Shown: one piece after another, positions 56,577 to 64,000 of the stretch | How the letters are laid out: each line of letters opens with the position of its first letter | Position numbering within the stretch: the first letter of the stretch is position 1 | NCBI GenBank assembly: GCA_019356535.1 | Contig: CP037918.1 | Coordinates: 310,001-374,000, forward strand | Reading direction: 5' to 3' | DNA: 64,000 nucleotides | From: Chromatiaceae bacterium | GTDB taxonomy: Bacteria; Pseudomonadota; Gammaproteobacteria; Chromatiales; Chromatiaceae | Position numbers and translations under genes: made by a program | Notes under the pieces: generated by a model | Database searches by the model: none | What the model saw: only the letters and a program-made list of their open reading frames with translations | What the model was told of the DNA's origin: nothing

Positions 56577-57956
56577 ATGAACCGACACTTCGATCTCATC
56601 GCCATCGGCGGCGGCAGCGGCGGGCTGGCCGTGGCCGAGCGCGCTGCCCAGCTTGGCCGTCGGGCGGCGATCGTGGAGGCTGCCGAGATAGGGGGGACCT
56701 GCGTGAATGCTGGCTGCGTGCCCAAGAAGGTCATGTGGTATGCCGCGCAGCTCGCGCACGCGGTGGATGATGCGCCCGGCTTCGGTGTCCCCGCCTCACG
56801 CGGGACCACCGACTGGGCTGCACTGCTGGCCGCGCGTGAGCGCTACGTGGCCGACATCCGCCGCTACTGGAACGGCTACGTGGGCGAGGTCGGCATTACC
56901 CGCATCGACGGTCGGGCGCGTTTCATGGAGGCGCACACCCTGGTGGTGGACGGCAAGCACTACACCGCCGATCACATCGTCATCGCCACTGGTGGTCACC
57001 CGCTGGTGCCGTCGGTTCCCGGTGCCGAGCTGGGGATTACCTCCGACGGGTTCTTCGCCCTGCGCGAACAGCCGCGCCGGGTAGCGGTGATCGGCGGTGG
57101 CTACATTGGCGTCGAGCTCGCTGGGGTGCTGCAGGCCTTGGGTTCCGAGGTCGCACTGGTGGCGCGCGAGGACCGGGTACTCGAGCGTTTCGACCCGATG
57201 ATCTCGGAGGTGCTGGGCAATCAGATGCGCCGCCAGGGCATCGCCTTGCACCTCGGCCGGGCGGTGACCGCGCTGCAGCGCGAACCGCTGGGCATCGCCG
57301 TGGTCGCCGACGGAGAGCGGCTGGGCGGGTTCGATACGGTGATCTGGGCGGTCGGCCGCCGTGCCAATATCGAGGGGCTGAATCTCGAGGCGGCTGGTAT
57401 CTGTGCTGCGCCCGATGGCACCGTTTCTGTCGATCAGTGGCAGCAGACCGGTGTGAAGGGGGTGTACGCCATCGGCGATGTCACCGGGCGGGTGCCGCTC
57501 ACCCCGGTGGCCATCGCCGCCGGCCGGCGTCTCGCGGAGCGCCTGTTCGGCGAGGCCCCCCGGGCGCGGGTGAGCTACGACAACGTACCCAGTGTGGTTT
57601 TCGCCCATCCGCCTGTGGGGAGTGTGGGCCTGACCGAGCCCGAGGCGCGCGCGCGCTTCGACCAGGTGAGCACTTACTCTACTCGCTTCACACCCATGCG
57701 GCATGCACTCTCGACGCATCCGACCGAAACCGCGATGAAGCTGGTGTGTGCCGGTGAGGATGAGCGCGTGGTGGGCATCCACCTTATCGGCGAGGGCGTC
57801 GACGAGATGTTGCAGGGATTCGCGGTGGCGCTGAAGATGGGGGCCACCAAAGCCGATCTGGACGCCACCCTCCCCGTCCACCCGGTGAGCGCCGAGGAGC
57901 TGGTGACCCTGAAGCGTCCCGACCTGGAGCAGGAGGTCTGGCGCGAGGTCGGCTAG
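56577..57956 (+). CDS. gor: Glutathione-disulfide reductase
   Basis: A 459-residue FAD flavoprotein that keeps glutathione reduced with NADPH. FAD-binding [12 protein letters not shown], redox disulfide [16 protein letters not shown](P)-binding [30 protein letters not shown] and the catalytic HPVSAEE near the C-terminus are present. It pairs with the peroxiredoxin-glutaredoxin gene upstream. Start MNRHFDL at 56577 has an excellent ribosome-binding site. Confidence 0.95.
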   Translation: MNRHFDLIAIGGGSGGLAVAERAAQLGRRAAIVEAAEIGGTCVNAGCVPKKVMWYAAQLAHAVDDAPGFGVPASRGTTDWAALLAARERYVADIRRYWNGYVGEVGITRIDGRARFMEAHTLVVDGKHYTADHIVIATGGHPLVPSVPGAELGITSDGFFALREQPRRVAVIGGGYIGVELAGVLQALGSEVALVAREDRVLERFDPMISEVLGNQMRRQGIALHLGRAVTALQREPLGIAVVADGERLGGFDTVIWAVGRRANIEGLNLEAAGICAAPDGTVSVDQWQQTGVKGVYAIGDVTGRVPLTPVAIAAGRRLAERLFGEAPRARVSYDNVPSVVFAHPPVGSVGLTEPEARARFDQVSTYSTRFTPMRHALSTHPTETAMKLVCAGEDERVVGIHLIGEGVDEMLQGFAVALKMGATKADLDATLPVHPVSAEELVTLKRPDLEQEVWREVG

Positions 57957-57980
57957 GGGAGGGGCGGGTTTTGCGCTACC

Positions 57981-58006
57981 CTTGATCGAGGCAGTGTCGC
58001 CCCCAT
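57981..58006 (+). promoter_or_regulatory. Sigma-32-like promoter of the FtsH paralogue
   Basis: CCCTTGAT with hexamer CTTGAT (57981-57986), a 14-base spacer and CCCCAT (58001-58006, followed by CT) match the RpoH consensus with one change. The start lies about 50 bases before the gene. A second such promoter is at 52986. Confidence 0.65.
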
Positions 58007-58060
58007 CTCCCGGCGGCAGGCGCCCCCCGGCGTCCGACAACCGAGAATAAGGACAACCCC

Positions 58061-59950
58061 ATGGCCAAGAGCGAATTTCATGCGGGAGGCGACAATTCCC
58101 GCATCGAGATCAACAAGTCCAGCAAGACGCCCTTCTGGCAATACCCACAGTTCAACCTGATCCTGTATCTGCTGTTCATCCTGCTGTCGTTCCACTTTTG
58201 GGAACAGGCACAGGAAGCGCGGCGGCTGGAGATCCCCTACAGCGAGTTCCTGCAGCACGTGGAGAAGCAGGAGGTGGCCGAGGCGGTGGTCACCGACAAG
58301 GCCATCGTCGGCACACTTACCGAGACCGATCCGCAGACCGGCCAGCCGAAGCGTTTCATCACCGTGCCTCTGCTCTGGAACCAGGAGCTGGCCGACAAGC
58401 TGGCCGCCAATGGCGTGCGCTATACCGTGCGCGTGGGCGAGAACTGGCTGAGCAAGTTCTTCTTCAACTGGGTGCTGCCGTTCGGCATCCTGTTCCTGGT
58501 CTGGGGCTGGATCGCGCGCAACATGGGGCCGTTGAACAAGGGCTTCCTCAACATCGGTAACCGCATCCACGTCCACCCTGAGGAAGGCCCCAAGGTCACT
58601 TTCGATGACGTCGCCGGTTACGAGGACGTCAAGCAGGAATTGCGCGAGACGGTGGACTTTCTCAAGGATCCCCAGCGCATCCGCGAGCTGGGAGGACGTG
58701 CCCCCAAAGGGGTGTTGCTGGTTGGTCCGCCGGGAACCGGCAAGACCCTGTTCGCGCGCGCGGTGGCCGGCGAGGCCGGGGTGCCCTTCTTCAACATCAG
58801 CGGCTCGGAGTTCATCGAGATGTTCGTCGGCGTGGGTGCTGCGCGGGTGCGCGAGCTGTTCGAGCAGGCGCGTACCAAGGCACCATGCATCATCTTCATC
58901 GACGAGATCGACGCCATCGGCCGCTCGCGCGGTGCCGGCATGGTAGGCGGGCATGACGAGCGCGAACAGACGCTCAACCAGTTGCTTACCGAGATGGACG
59001 GCTTCGACAGTTCCACCGGCGTGGTGGTGATGGCGGCGACCAACCGGCCGGAGATCCTCGACCAGGCCCTGCTGCGCTCGGGTCGCTTCGACCGGCGCAT
59101 CCTGGTGGACAAGCCGGACCTCGCCGCCCGCGAAGGCATCCTGCGCCTGTATGCCAACCGCATGAAGCTGGCCGCCGACGTGGACCTGCGCTTGGTGGCG
59201 CAGCAGACCCCGGGTTTTGTCGGCGCGGATCTCGAGAACATCTGCAACGAGGCGGCCATCTTCGCCCTGCGCGACGACCGCCATCAGGTGGAGATGCGTG
59301 ATTTCGAGGCGGCCATCGACCGGGTGATCGCTGGCCCCGAGGCGCGCTCGCGTATGCTGAGTCCCGAGGAGAAGCGCCGCGTGGCGGTGCACGAGTCCGG
59401 GCATGCCCTGGTGGCGGTGGCGGTGCCTACCGGTGACCCGGTGCACCGAGTGACCATTATCCCGCGTGCCATCGGTGCCCTGGGCTTCACCCTGCAACTG
59501 CCGGTGGAGGAGAAGCGACTCTCCACCCCGCAGGAGATGAGGGATCAGATCGCCATCCTGCTCGGGGGGCGGGCGGCCGAGCAACTGGTGCTCGGCGAGA
59601 TCTCTTCGGGTGCCTCGAACGACTTGGAGAAGGCCACCGAGATCGCGCGCACCATGGTTGCGCGGCTGGGCATGAGCGAAAAACTCGGGCCGGTGGTCTG
59701 GGGCCGGCAGCAGCAGCTGCAGTATCTGAACAGCGCGCAGACGGTCGAAGAGCGCAATTTCAGCGAGGCCACCGCCCAGATCATCGACGCCGAGGTGCGC
59801 GCTCTGGTCGAAGAGGGCGAACAGCGTGCCCGCGAGATTCTGCAACGTTGCCGCGAGCGGCTGGATGCGCTGGCCGCCGAGCTGGAAGAAAAGGAAAACC
59901 TCGATGGCGAAGAGGTAAAACGCATCATCGGCGATTGCGCGGGACGCTGA
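58061..59950 (+). CDS. ATP-dependent zinc metalloprotease, FtsH paralogue
   Basis: A 629-residue membrane AAA+ protease. Two helices (about 31-47 and 125-147) bracket a periplasmic domain. The AAA module has [19 protein letters not shown], and the second region of homology [20 protein letters not shown]; the protease site is HESGH. The N-terminus ([30 protein letters not shown]) differs from housekeeping FtsH, and the usual neighbours rlmE and folP are absent. It is therefore likely a second, stress-linked copy. A sigma-32-like promoter precedes it and an HtrA protease follows. Confidence 0.9.
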   Translation: MAKSEFHAGGDNSRIEINKSSKTPFWQYPQFNLILYLLFILLSFHFWEQAQEARRLEIPYSEFLQHVEKQEVAEAVVTDKAIVGTLTETDPQTGQPKRFITVPLLWNQELADKLAANGVRYTVRVGENWLSKFFFNWVLPFGILFLVWGWIARNMGPLNKGFLNIGNRIHVHPEEGPKVTFDDVAGYEDVKQELRETVDFLKDPQRIRELGGRAPKGVLLVGPPGTGKTLFARAVAGEAGVPFFNISGSEFIEMFVGVGAARVRELFEQARTKAPCIIFIDEIDAIGRSRGAGMVGGHDEREQTLNQLLTEMDGFDSSTGVVVMAATNRPEILDQALLRSGRFDRRILVDKPDLAAREGILRLYANRMKLAADVDLRLVAQQTPGFVGADLENICNEAAIFALRDDRHQVEMRDFEAAIDRVIAGPEARSRMLSPEEKRRVAVHESGHALVAVAVPTGDPVHRVTIIPRAIGALGFTLQLPVEEKRLSTPQEMRDQIAILLGGRAAEQLVLGEISSGASNDLEKATEIARTMVARLGMSEKLGPVVWGRQQQLQYLNSAQTVEERNFSEATAQIIDAEVRALVEEGEQRAREILQRCRERLDALAAELEEKENLDGEEVKRIIGDCAGR

Positions 59951-59990
59951 ATCGGGCCAGCATGCGCCTTTTTTGTCGAGGGCCCGAACC

Positions 59991-61124
59991 ATGCAATCCC
60001 CCCGCGATCCCTACCTGGCGCGCCTGCGTTGGCTGACCTGGACCTTCGTGCTGCTGTTTGTGCTGTGGCAGTTCCTGCCTCTGGTGCAGCACTGGCTGAT
60101 CGGCATGACTGCCGAGCCGCGACCGGTCACCGCGCGTGGCGACCTGGCTGCCGACGAGCAGGCGACCATCGCCATCTTCGAGCGCGCCAGCCCGTCGGTG
60201 GTGTTCATCACCACCCGCCAGCGCGTGGTCGACTTGTGGACGCGCAATGTGTTCAGTGTGCCGCGGGGTACGGGCTCGGGTTTCGTGTGGGACGACCTGG
60301 GCCATATCGTCACCAATCACCACGTGATCGCCGGTGCCTCCGAGGCCCTGGTACGGCTCAACGACGGACGCAGCTATCGCGCGGTACTGGTCGGCAGTAG
60401 CCCGGCGCACGACCTGGCGGTGCTGCGCATCGACGTCAAGTTCGATCGCCCGCCGCCGGTGCCCATCGGTACCAGCCATGATCTGAAGGTGGGGCAGAAG
60501 GTATTCGCCATCGGTAATCCCTTTGGCCTGGACTACACCCTCACCGGCGGGCTGGTCTCGGCGCTGGATCGTTCGCTCACCGAGGAGAATGGTGCACGTA
60601 TCGAGCACCTGATCCAGACCGATGCGGCGATCAACCCCGGCAATTCGGGGGGGCCATTGCTCGACAGTGCCGGGCGCCTGATCGGTATCAACACTGCCAT
60701 CTATAGTCCGTCCGGCGCCTACGCGGGCATCGGTTTCGCGGTGCCGGTCGATACCGTCAACCGGGTGGTGCCCGAGCTGATCGCGCGTGGACGTTACATC
60801 CGCCCCAGCCTGGGGATTCGCAGCGACCAGCGCCTCAGTCGCCTGGTCACCGAACAGCTCGAGGTGCCGGGCGTACTGGTGCTCGAGGTCACGCCGGGAT
60901 CGCCCGCCGAACAGGCCGGGTTGCGCGGAACCCGCATCGGGCCGAACGGTGAGCTGGTTCCGGGTGACATCCTGCTCGCCCTCGATGATCGGCCGCTTGA
61001 TTCGATCGACACCTTGCAGTCTCGCCTCAGTGACTACCGCCTCGGCGACCGGGTGCGCCTGACGCTGTGGCGCAACGGCGAGGTGCACGAGGTGGAGGTG
61101 GTGCTCGACCAGGACGGCGGCTGA
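59991..61124 (+). CDS. Membrane-anchored HtrA-family serine protease (DegP/DegS type)
   Basis: A 377-residue protease with an N-terminal anchor helix (LTWTFVLLFVLWQFLPLV). The catalytic triad is in TNHHVIAG (His), HDLAVLRI (Asp) and PGNSGGPL (Ser). One PDZ domain follows (about 280-370; VLEVTPGSPAEQAGLRG). One PDZ is DegS-like rather than DegP-like. The segment WTRNVFSVPRGTGSGFVWDD resembles that of DegP-type proteins from mobile heat-resistance loci. ATG 59991 is preferred; 40 bases separate it from the ftsH gene, so they are probably co-transcribed. Confidence 0.9.
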   Translation: MQSPRDPYLARLRWLTWTFVLLFVLWQFLPLVQHWLIGMTAEPRPVTARGDLAADEQATIAIFERASPSVVFITTRQRVVDLWTRNVFSVPRGTGSGFVWDDLGHIVTNHHVIAGASEALVRLNDGRSYRAVLVGSSPAHDLAVLRIDVKFDRPPPVPIGTSHDLKVGQKVFAIGNPFGLDYTLTGGLVSALDRSLTEENGARIEHLIQTDAAINPGNSGGPLLDSAGRLIGINTAIYSPSGAYAGIGFAVPVDTVNRVVPELIARGRYIRPSLGIRSDQRLSRLVTEQLEVPGVLVLEVTPGSPAEQAGLRGTRIGPNGELVPGDILLALDDRPLDSIDTLQSRLSDYRLGDRVRLTLWRNGEVHEVEVVLDQDGG

Positions 61125-61157
61125 GATTGGCATGGCAAAGGCAATGCCCGGTGGCAT

Positions 61158-61190
61158 GCCCCCCGGTCCGCAGCTGCGGAACCGGGGGGC
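61158..61190. repeat. 33-base near-perfect palindrome after the HtrA gene
   Basis: GCCCCCCGGT and its complement ACCGGGGGGC enclose CCGCAGCTGCGG, with one odd base. It lies 33 bases after the stop codon and has no T tract, so it is not a standard terminator. The rest of the gap to the tRNA (61191-61416) shows nothing recognisable. Confidence 0.7.
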
Positions 61191-61205
61191 ACTCGGGCGG
61201 GATGA

Positions 61206-61493
<288 letters not shown>

Positions 61494-61692
61494 TGAGTAC
61501 GCTGTCCGCCAGAAGAGGATCCGGCAGGGAGGCCCTATTCTAGCATTGGCCGCTGGTTTCTGCGCAGCAGATTTCCTCTCGTCCAGTACAGCACTTTACA
61601 AAGGTGATCCCCCGGCCCTAGGATTGATGGGGTATTTAAGAACAACAGCAAAACCCTCCAGAGAAGGGGGGGCATGACCTGGAAGGGGCGAG

Positions 61693-62241
61693 ATGGCGCG
61701 CAAGCTGACTTGGGCCACGGGCCTGCTGCTCTTTGTCATGGGTGTCGTGTTTACCGGCCTGTTCAACATGGGGCTGGCCTATACCAACGAACTGGAGTTC
61801 TGTACCTCCTGCCATTCCATGCAGACCAACCTGCGGGAATACAAGGAGACGGTGCACTACAAGAACGCCTCGGGCGTGCGTGCTGTCTGTTCCGACTGTC
61901 ACGTACCCAAGCCCTTCTTCCCCAAGATGATCGCCAAGATCTCTGCGGTCAAGGATGTCTGGGCCGAGATCACCGGCAAGATCGATACCCCCGAAAAGTA
62001 CGAGGCGCACCGATGGGAGATGGCCAATGCGGTGTGGGACAGGATGAAGGCGACCAACTCGCGGGAGTGCCGTTCCTGTCATGACTTTGGCGCCATGGCC
62101 TTCGACGAGCAGGAGCGCAGTGCCCGCAAGCGTCATGCGCGTGCGGAGGAGCGAGGCGAGACCTGTATCGACTGCCATATTGGTATTGCCCACGAGGAAC
62201 CGGAGGAGCCGGAGGACGCCGAACAGGCAGGCGAGGGCTGA
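61693..62241 (+). CDS. NapC/NirT family tetraheme c-type cytochrome
   Basis: A 182-residue membrane-anchored quinol-oxidising cytochrome. The N-terminal helix (LTWATGLLLFVMGVVFTGLF) anchors it; four haem motifs follow: CTSCH, CSDCH, CRSCH and CIDCH. The family hands electrons from quinol to periplasmic reductases. No reductase gene lies beside it, and the direct partner is unknown. The acidic C-terminus (EEPEEPEDAEQ) is unusual. A diheme cytochrome is convergent downstream. Confidence 0.92.
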   Translation: MARKLTWATGLLLFVMGVVFTGLFNMGLAYTNELEFCTSCHSMQTNLREYKETVHYKNASGVRAVCSDCHVPKPFFPKMIAKISAVKDVWAEITGKIDTPEKYEAHRWEMANAVWDRMKATNSRECRSCHDFGAMAFDEQERSARKRHARAEERGETCIDCHIGIAHEEPEEPEDAEQAGEG

Positions 62242-62267
62242 TATGGCGAGAGATATGAGATCTGGCA

Positions 62268-62414
62268 TTGGCTGTGGCTGGCCAGACTGCACTGGCCGGC
62301 GAACATGGGGTCGATCCCTTGTTGCGCAATAGTGATGGCAAGGCGGCTCGCGAAATGGCCAAAGGCAAGCGCGATCGCCAGGTGCGCGCCGTTCTTGATG
62401 TCTACATGAACTGA
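62268..62414 (+). pseudogene. Possible small or frame-disrupted exported peptide
   Basis: In the frame ending TGA 62412-62414 the 3' half reads GEHGVDPLLRNSDG and then KRDRQVRAVLDVYMN, with high GC at third positions, and the part before it (LALAVAGQTALA) looks like the end of a signal peptide. An in-frame stop at 62256 removes any ATG start; only TTG 62268 or GTG 62274 remain. An ATG in another frame (62244) could be the original start before a frameshift. It lies between the tetraheme cytochrome and the terminator. Confidence 0.35.
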
Positions 62415-62430
62415 CGTTCCGGTTTGCGCG

Positions 62431-62467
62431 CAACGAAAATCCCGCCAGGCCGGCGGGATTTTTCGTT
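62431..62467. terminator. Bidirectional rho-independent terminator
   Basis: AACGAAAATCCCGCC and GGCGGGATTTTTCGTT form a stem around a short loop, with A/T-rich flanks on each side. It divides the convergent tetraheme and cytochrome c4 genes. Confidence 0.9.
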
Positions 62468-62487
62468 GGGGGGCTGTACATGGGGGG

Positions 62488-63102
62488 TTATTTGCTACCC
62501 AGTGCGTGGATGATGGCCTCGTAGTCTTCTTTCTTGAGCTTCCTGAATTTCTTTTTCATCTTCTTTGGCATCTCGCGCTCACCCGAGGCGAACATCTCGA
62601 ACTGGTGGCGCAGGTATTCCATCCACTGGCCCCCCAGGATGCCGGCATCGTCCTCGGGGTCGGTGCCGAAATCGGTGTGACACTTCTTGCATTTCCTCTT
62701 GAAGAGCTTCTCGCCGCGCGCGACCAGCTTGGGATCGGTCTCCTGCTCGGCTGCGTGGCTCTTGAAGGTCTGCCTGGAGTAATAGTCGGCGATGGTCTTG
62801 ATGTCTTCCTCGCTCAGCTTCTTGGCGATTTCGACCATGTCGGTTTCGGTGCCATCTTCCTTCTTGAATTTCAGGCCCGGGCGTTCGCCTTCCTTGTAGT
62901 CCATCAGGGCGTCTTCGATGTACTTGGTCGAATAGCCAGCGATGTTGGGCACCTTCGGATTGCTGCTGTTTCCGTCCTTTCCGTGGCATTCACCGCACTT
63001 CTCGGCCAGGCTGTTGGCATCGGCAGCGCTGGCAACCGGTACGATGGTAAAAGCCAGTCCTGCACCGAGCAGAACGGTAGCGAGGGTTCTTGTCTTCAAC
63101 AT
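62488..63102 (-). CDS. Diheme cytochrome c4-type protein
   Basis: A 204-residue periplasmic diheme cytochrome with signal peptide (about 1-26). Haem sites are CGECH (residues about 36-40) and CKKCH (about 138-142), each in a class I cytochrome c domain; the axial Met candidates follow in each half. It is richer in lysine at the C-terminus (MPKKMKKKFRKLKKED) than most c4 proteins. GGAGGAG precedes the ATG. Cytochrome c4 typically feeds terminal oxidases. Confidence 0.88.
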   Translation of the reverse strand: MLKTRTLATVLLGAGLAFTIVPVASAADANSLAEKCGECHGKDGNSSNPKVPNIAGYSTKYIEDALMDYKEGERPGLKFKKEDGTETDMVEIAKKLSEEDIKTIADYYSRQTFKSHAAEQETDPKLVARGEKLFKRKCKKCHTDFGTDPEDDAGILGGQWMEYLRHQFEMFASGEREMPKKMKKKFRKLKKEDYEAIIHALGSK

Positions 63103-63273
63103 GATGGATTTGCTCCTCCGGTCGTGAGTTTCCTGAAGGCGCCTCGCTATGGGCGCCGTGAACGATGGCGATCGGCCGCCGGATATTGTTGTGCGTGCAT
63201 TCTAAAAGTCGTTCCCCGGTCTTTGTCCAGTAACCTGGGTTAAGGGGTTCGCTGTGCGGGCTGGATGTCGTGA

Positions 63274-63290
63274 GGAAAACCCAGGTTTCC
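63274..63290. promoter_or_regulatory. Palindrome similar to that at 50620
   Basis: GGAAAACCCAGGTTTCC, matching 15 of 17 positions of 50620-50636. It lies 172 bases upstream of the cytochrome c4 gene, and 64 bases before the thioredoxin-like start. A further AACCTGGGTT lies at 63233-63242. Confidence 0.35.
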
Positions 63291-63353
63291 CCAAGCCAAC
63301 TTTCCCACTGGTGGGCGCAGGTACAAGACAAGCGAAAGGGCGGCGTTCTCGTC

Positions 63354-63695
63354 ATGCCGGCTGAATGCGCGCCCTGTTGGGCCATCTTGCGAGTGGCATT
63401 GCGTCGCTTGCTGGCGCTGCAAGTGATTGGCCTGGGCCTGGACGAAGAGCGCAAGCTGCGCAATGTGGCCCGCACCCTGGAGATCAACTATCCTGTGCTG
63501 GTTGCCGACCTGGCCAACCCCGACAATGCGGCCTTGTTGCCGCAATGGGGCAACAGCGAGCAGATCGTCCCTTACACCGTGGTCATCTCGCAAACCGGGC
63601 GCATGGTCTACATCCACCGCGGCCGCATGTGCGACGAGGAGTTCAACCTCTACGTCAAGCCGCTGCTGGAAGGCGGTTCGACGAACGCGTCGTGA
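63354..63695 (+). CDS. Short thioredoxin-like (TlpA-type) protein
   Basis: A 113-residue protein starting MPAECAPCW. The CAPC motif and the following LQVIGLGLDEERKLRNVARTLEINYPVLVAD match the core of TlpA-type thioredoxins, ending PYTVVISQTGRMVYIHRGR. The expected strand and Trp before the CxxC are missing and the linker to LQVIGL is short, so the N-terminus looks truncated. An in-frame GTG at 63270 would lengthen it but does not restore the fold. It may be a decayed gene or an atypical cytoplasmic protein. The formylglycine-type gene follows. Confidence 0.55.
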   Translation: MPAECAPCWAILRVALRRLLALQVIGLGLDEERKLRNVARTLEINYPVLVADLANPDNAALLPQWGNSEQIVPYTVVISQTGRMVYIHRGRMCDEEFNLYVKPLLEGGSTNAS

Positions 63696-63746
63696 GGTAT
63701 TTGGGTTTCTACAGGAATGATTTCGGGGCTCAAAAAAGGAGAAAGC

Positions 63747-64000
63747 ATGAAAGCTGGCAAAACTTCGAGGATCGTCATCCTGCTTGCCGCCACCCTGCTG
63801 AGTGGGGCGGCCCTGGCCGCGGACTACACCAACAGCATCGGCATGGAATTCAAGAACATCCCGGCGGGCAGTTTCTACATGGGCAGTTGCAAGCTGAGCG
63901 AAGCCGACAAGGAAGCCAACAAGAAACGCCGCTTCCTGGGACTGCCGCCCAAAAAGGCGGCCTGCCCCTCCGGCGCCGCGTCGGACGACGATGCGAGTGA
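63747..64000 (+). CDS. Formylglycine-generating-enzyme-like (SUMF1) secreted protein, N-terminal part
   Basis: The first 84 residues are visible before the window ends. A signal peptide (about 1-25; ILLAATLLSGAALA) is followed by YTNSIGMEFKNIPAGSFYMGSC, the usual opening of SUMF1 domains. A Lys/Ala-rich insertion (KEANKKRRFLGLPPKKAA) comes next. AAAGGAG precedes the ATG. Activity and partners cannot be judged from this fragment. Confidence 0.8.
   Translation, partial: MKAGKTSRIVILLAATLLSGAALAADYTNSIGMEFKNIPAGSFYMGSCKLSEADKEANKKRRFLGLPPKKAACPSGAASDDDAS

Noticed and set aside
57953..59992. 679-codon minus-strand frame across the FtsH paralogue
   Set aside because: Antisense artefact of a GC-rich gene; the plus strand encodes a full AAA+ protease.
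61158..61190. Rho-independent terminator after the HtrA gene
   Set aside because: The palindrome is strong but no T tract follows on either strand.
61600..61650. FNR/Anr box before the tetraheme cytochrome (TTGATGGGG)
   Set aside because: Only one half-site is present; the second half does not match.

Overview
The window is a GC-rich chromosomal segment of a gammaproteobacterium, most likely a sulfur-oxidising lineage near the Chromatiales. This rests on gene order and content: ftsE-ftsY, rsmD-coaD-ferredoxin with a Chromatium-type insertion at the second cluster, coaBC-dut-algC-argB-slmA, pilT-pilU, cytochrome c4, a TtrS-type sensor domain and two TauE/SafE-like permeases. No rRNA, phage, transposase or CRISPR array is visible. 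One tRNA (Arg, anticodon CCG) is present. Species assignment is inference.

Layout. 1-5775: cell division/SRP receptor (ftsE partial, ftsY), a catalytic/non-catalytic M16 peptidase pair, rsmD, coaD and a 2[4Fe-4S] ferredoxin. 5781-12497: gamma-glutamyltransferase, then a minus-strand chain of ATGA-overlapping genes (ABC ATPase, ABC permease fused to a GldG-like domain, a small DUF4340-like protein, mutM), preceded by an overlapping DUF4160/DUF2442 pair. 12581-19812: a HAF-repeat autotransporter-like protein, a HyuA-type protein flanked by intergenic repeats, an EAL-HDOD signalling protein and a fatty-acid desaturase. 19888-30381: rpmG/rpmB, an antiporter, radC, then coaBC-dut-algC-argB-slmA, a DUF4124 coiled-coil protein and a TauE-like permease. 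30495-42472: pyrE, exonuclease III, ampG, a second TauE/SafE-like protein, a dynamin-like GTPase, yggU-yggT-proC-yggS, pilT-pilU and a PyrK-like flavoprotein. 42637-52949: an RND/MMPL permease fused to a cyclic-nucleotide-binding domain, a secreted unknown, an MddA/NnrU-like methyltransferase, moaB-moeA-moaD-moaE, a solitary ModA-like binding protein and a transmembrane TtrS-like sensor fused to a LuxR-type DNA-binding domain.

52986-61124 is a coherent protein-quality-control and thiol-redox block: cbpA-cbpM-M48 protease behind a good heat-shock (sigma-32) promoter, a peroxiredoxin-glutaredoxin hybrid, glutathione reductase, then an FtsH paralogue (with a second sigma-32-like promoter) and a membrane-anchored HtrA protease. 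Its gene types overlap with those of the mobile heat-resistance islands of enterobacteria, but here it appears chromosomal. 61417-64000 holds the tRNA, a NapC-type tetraheme cytochrome, a diheme cytochrome c4, a shortened thioredoxin-like protein and the start of a formylglycine-generating-enzyme-like secreted protein.

The most unusual items are the TtrS-LuxR one-component receptor, the sigma-32-linked proteostasis/redox block, the RND-cNMP fusion, and a dispersed intergenic repeat that carries the probable promoters of both radC and proC.
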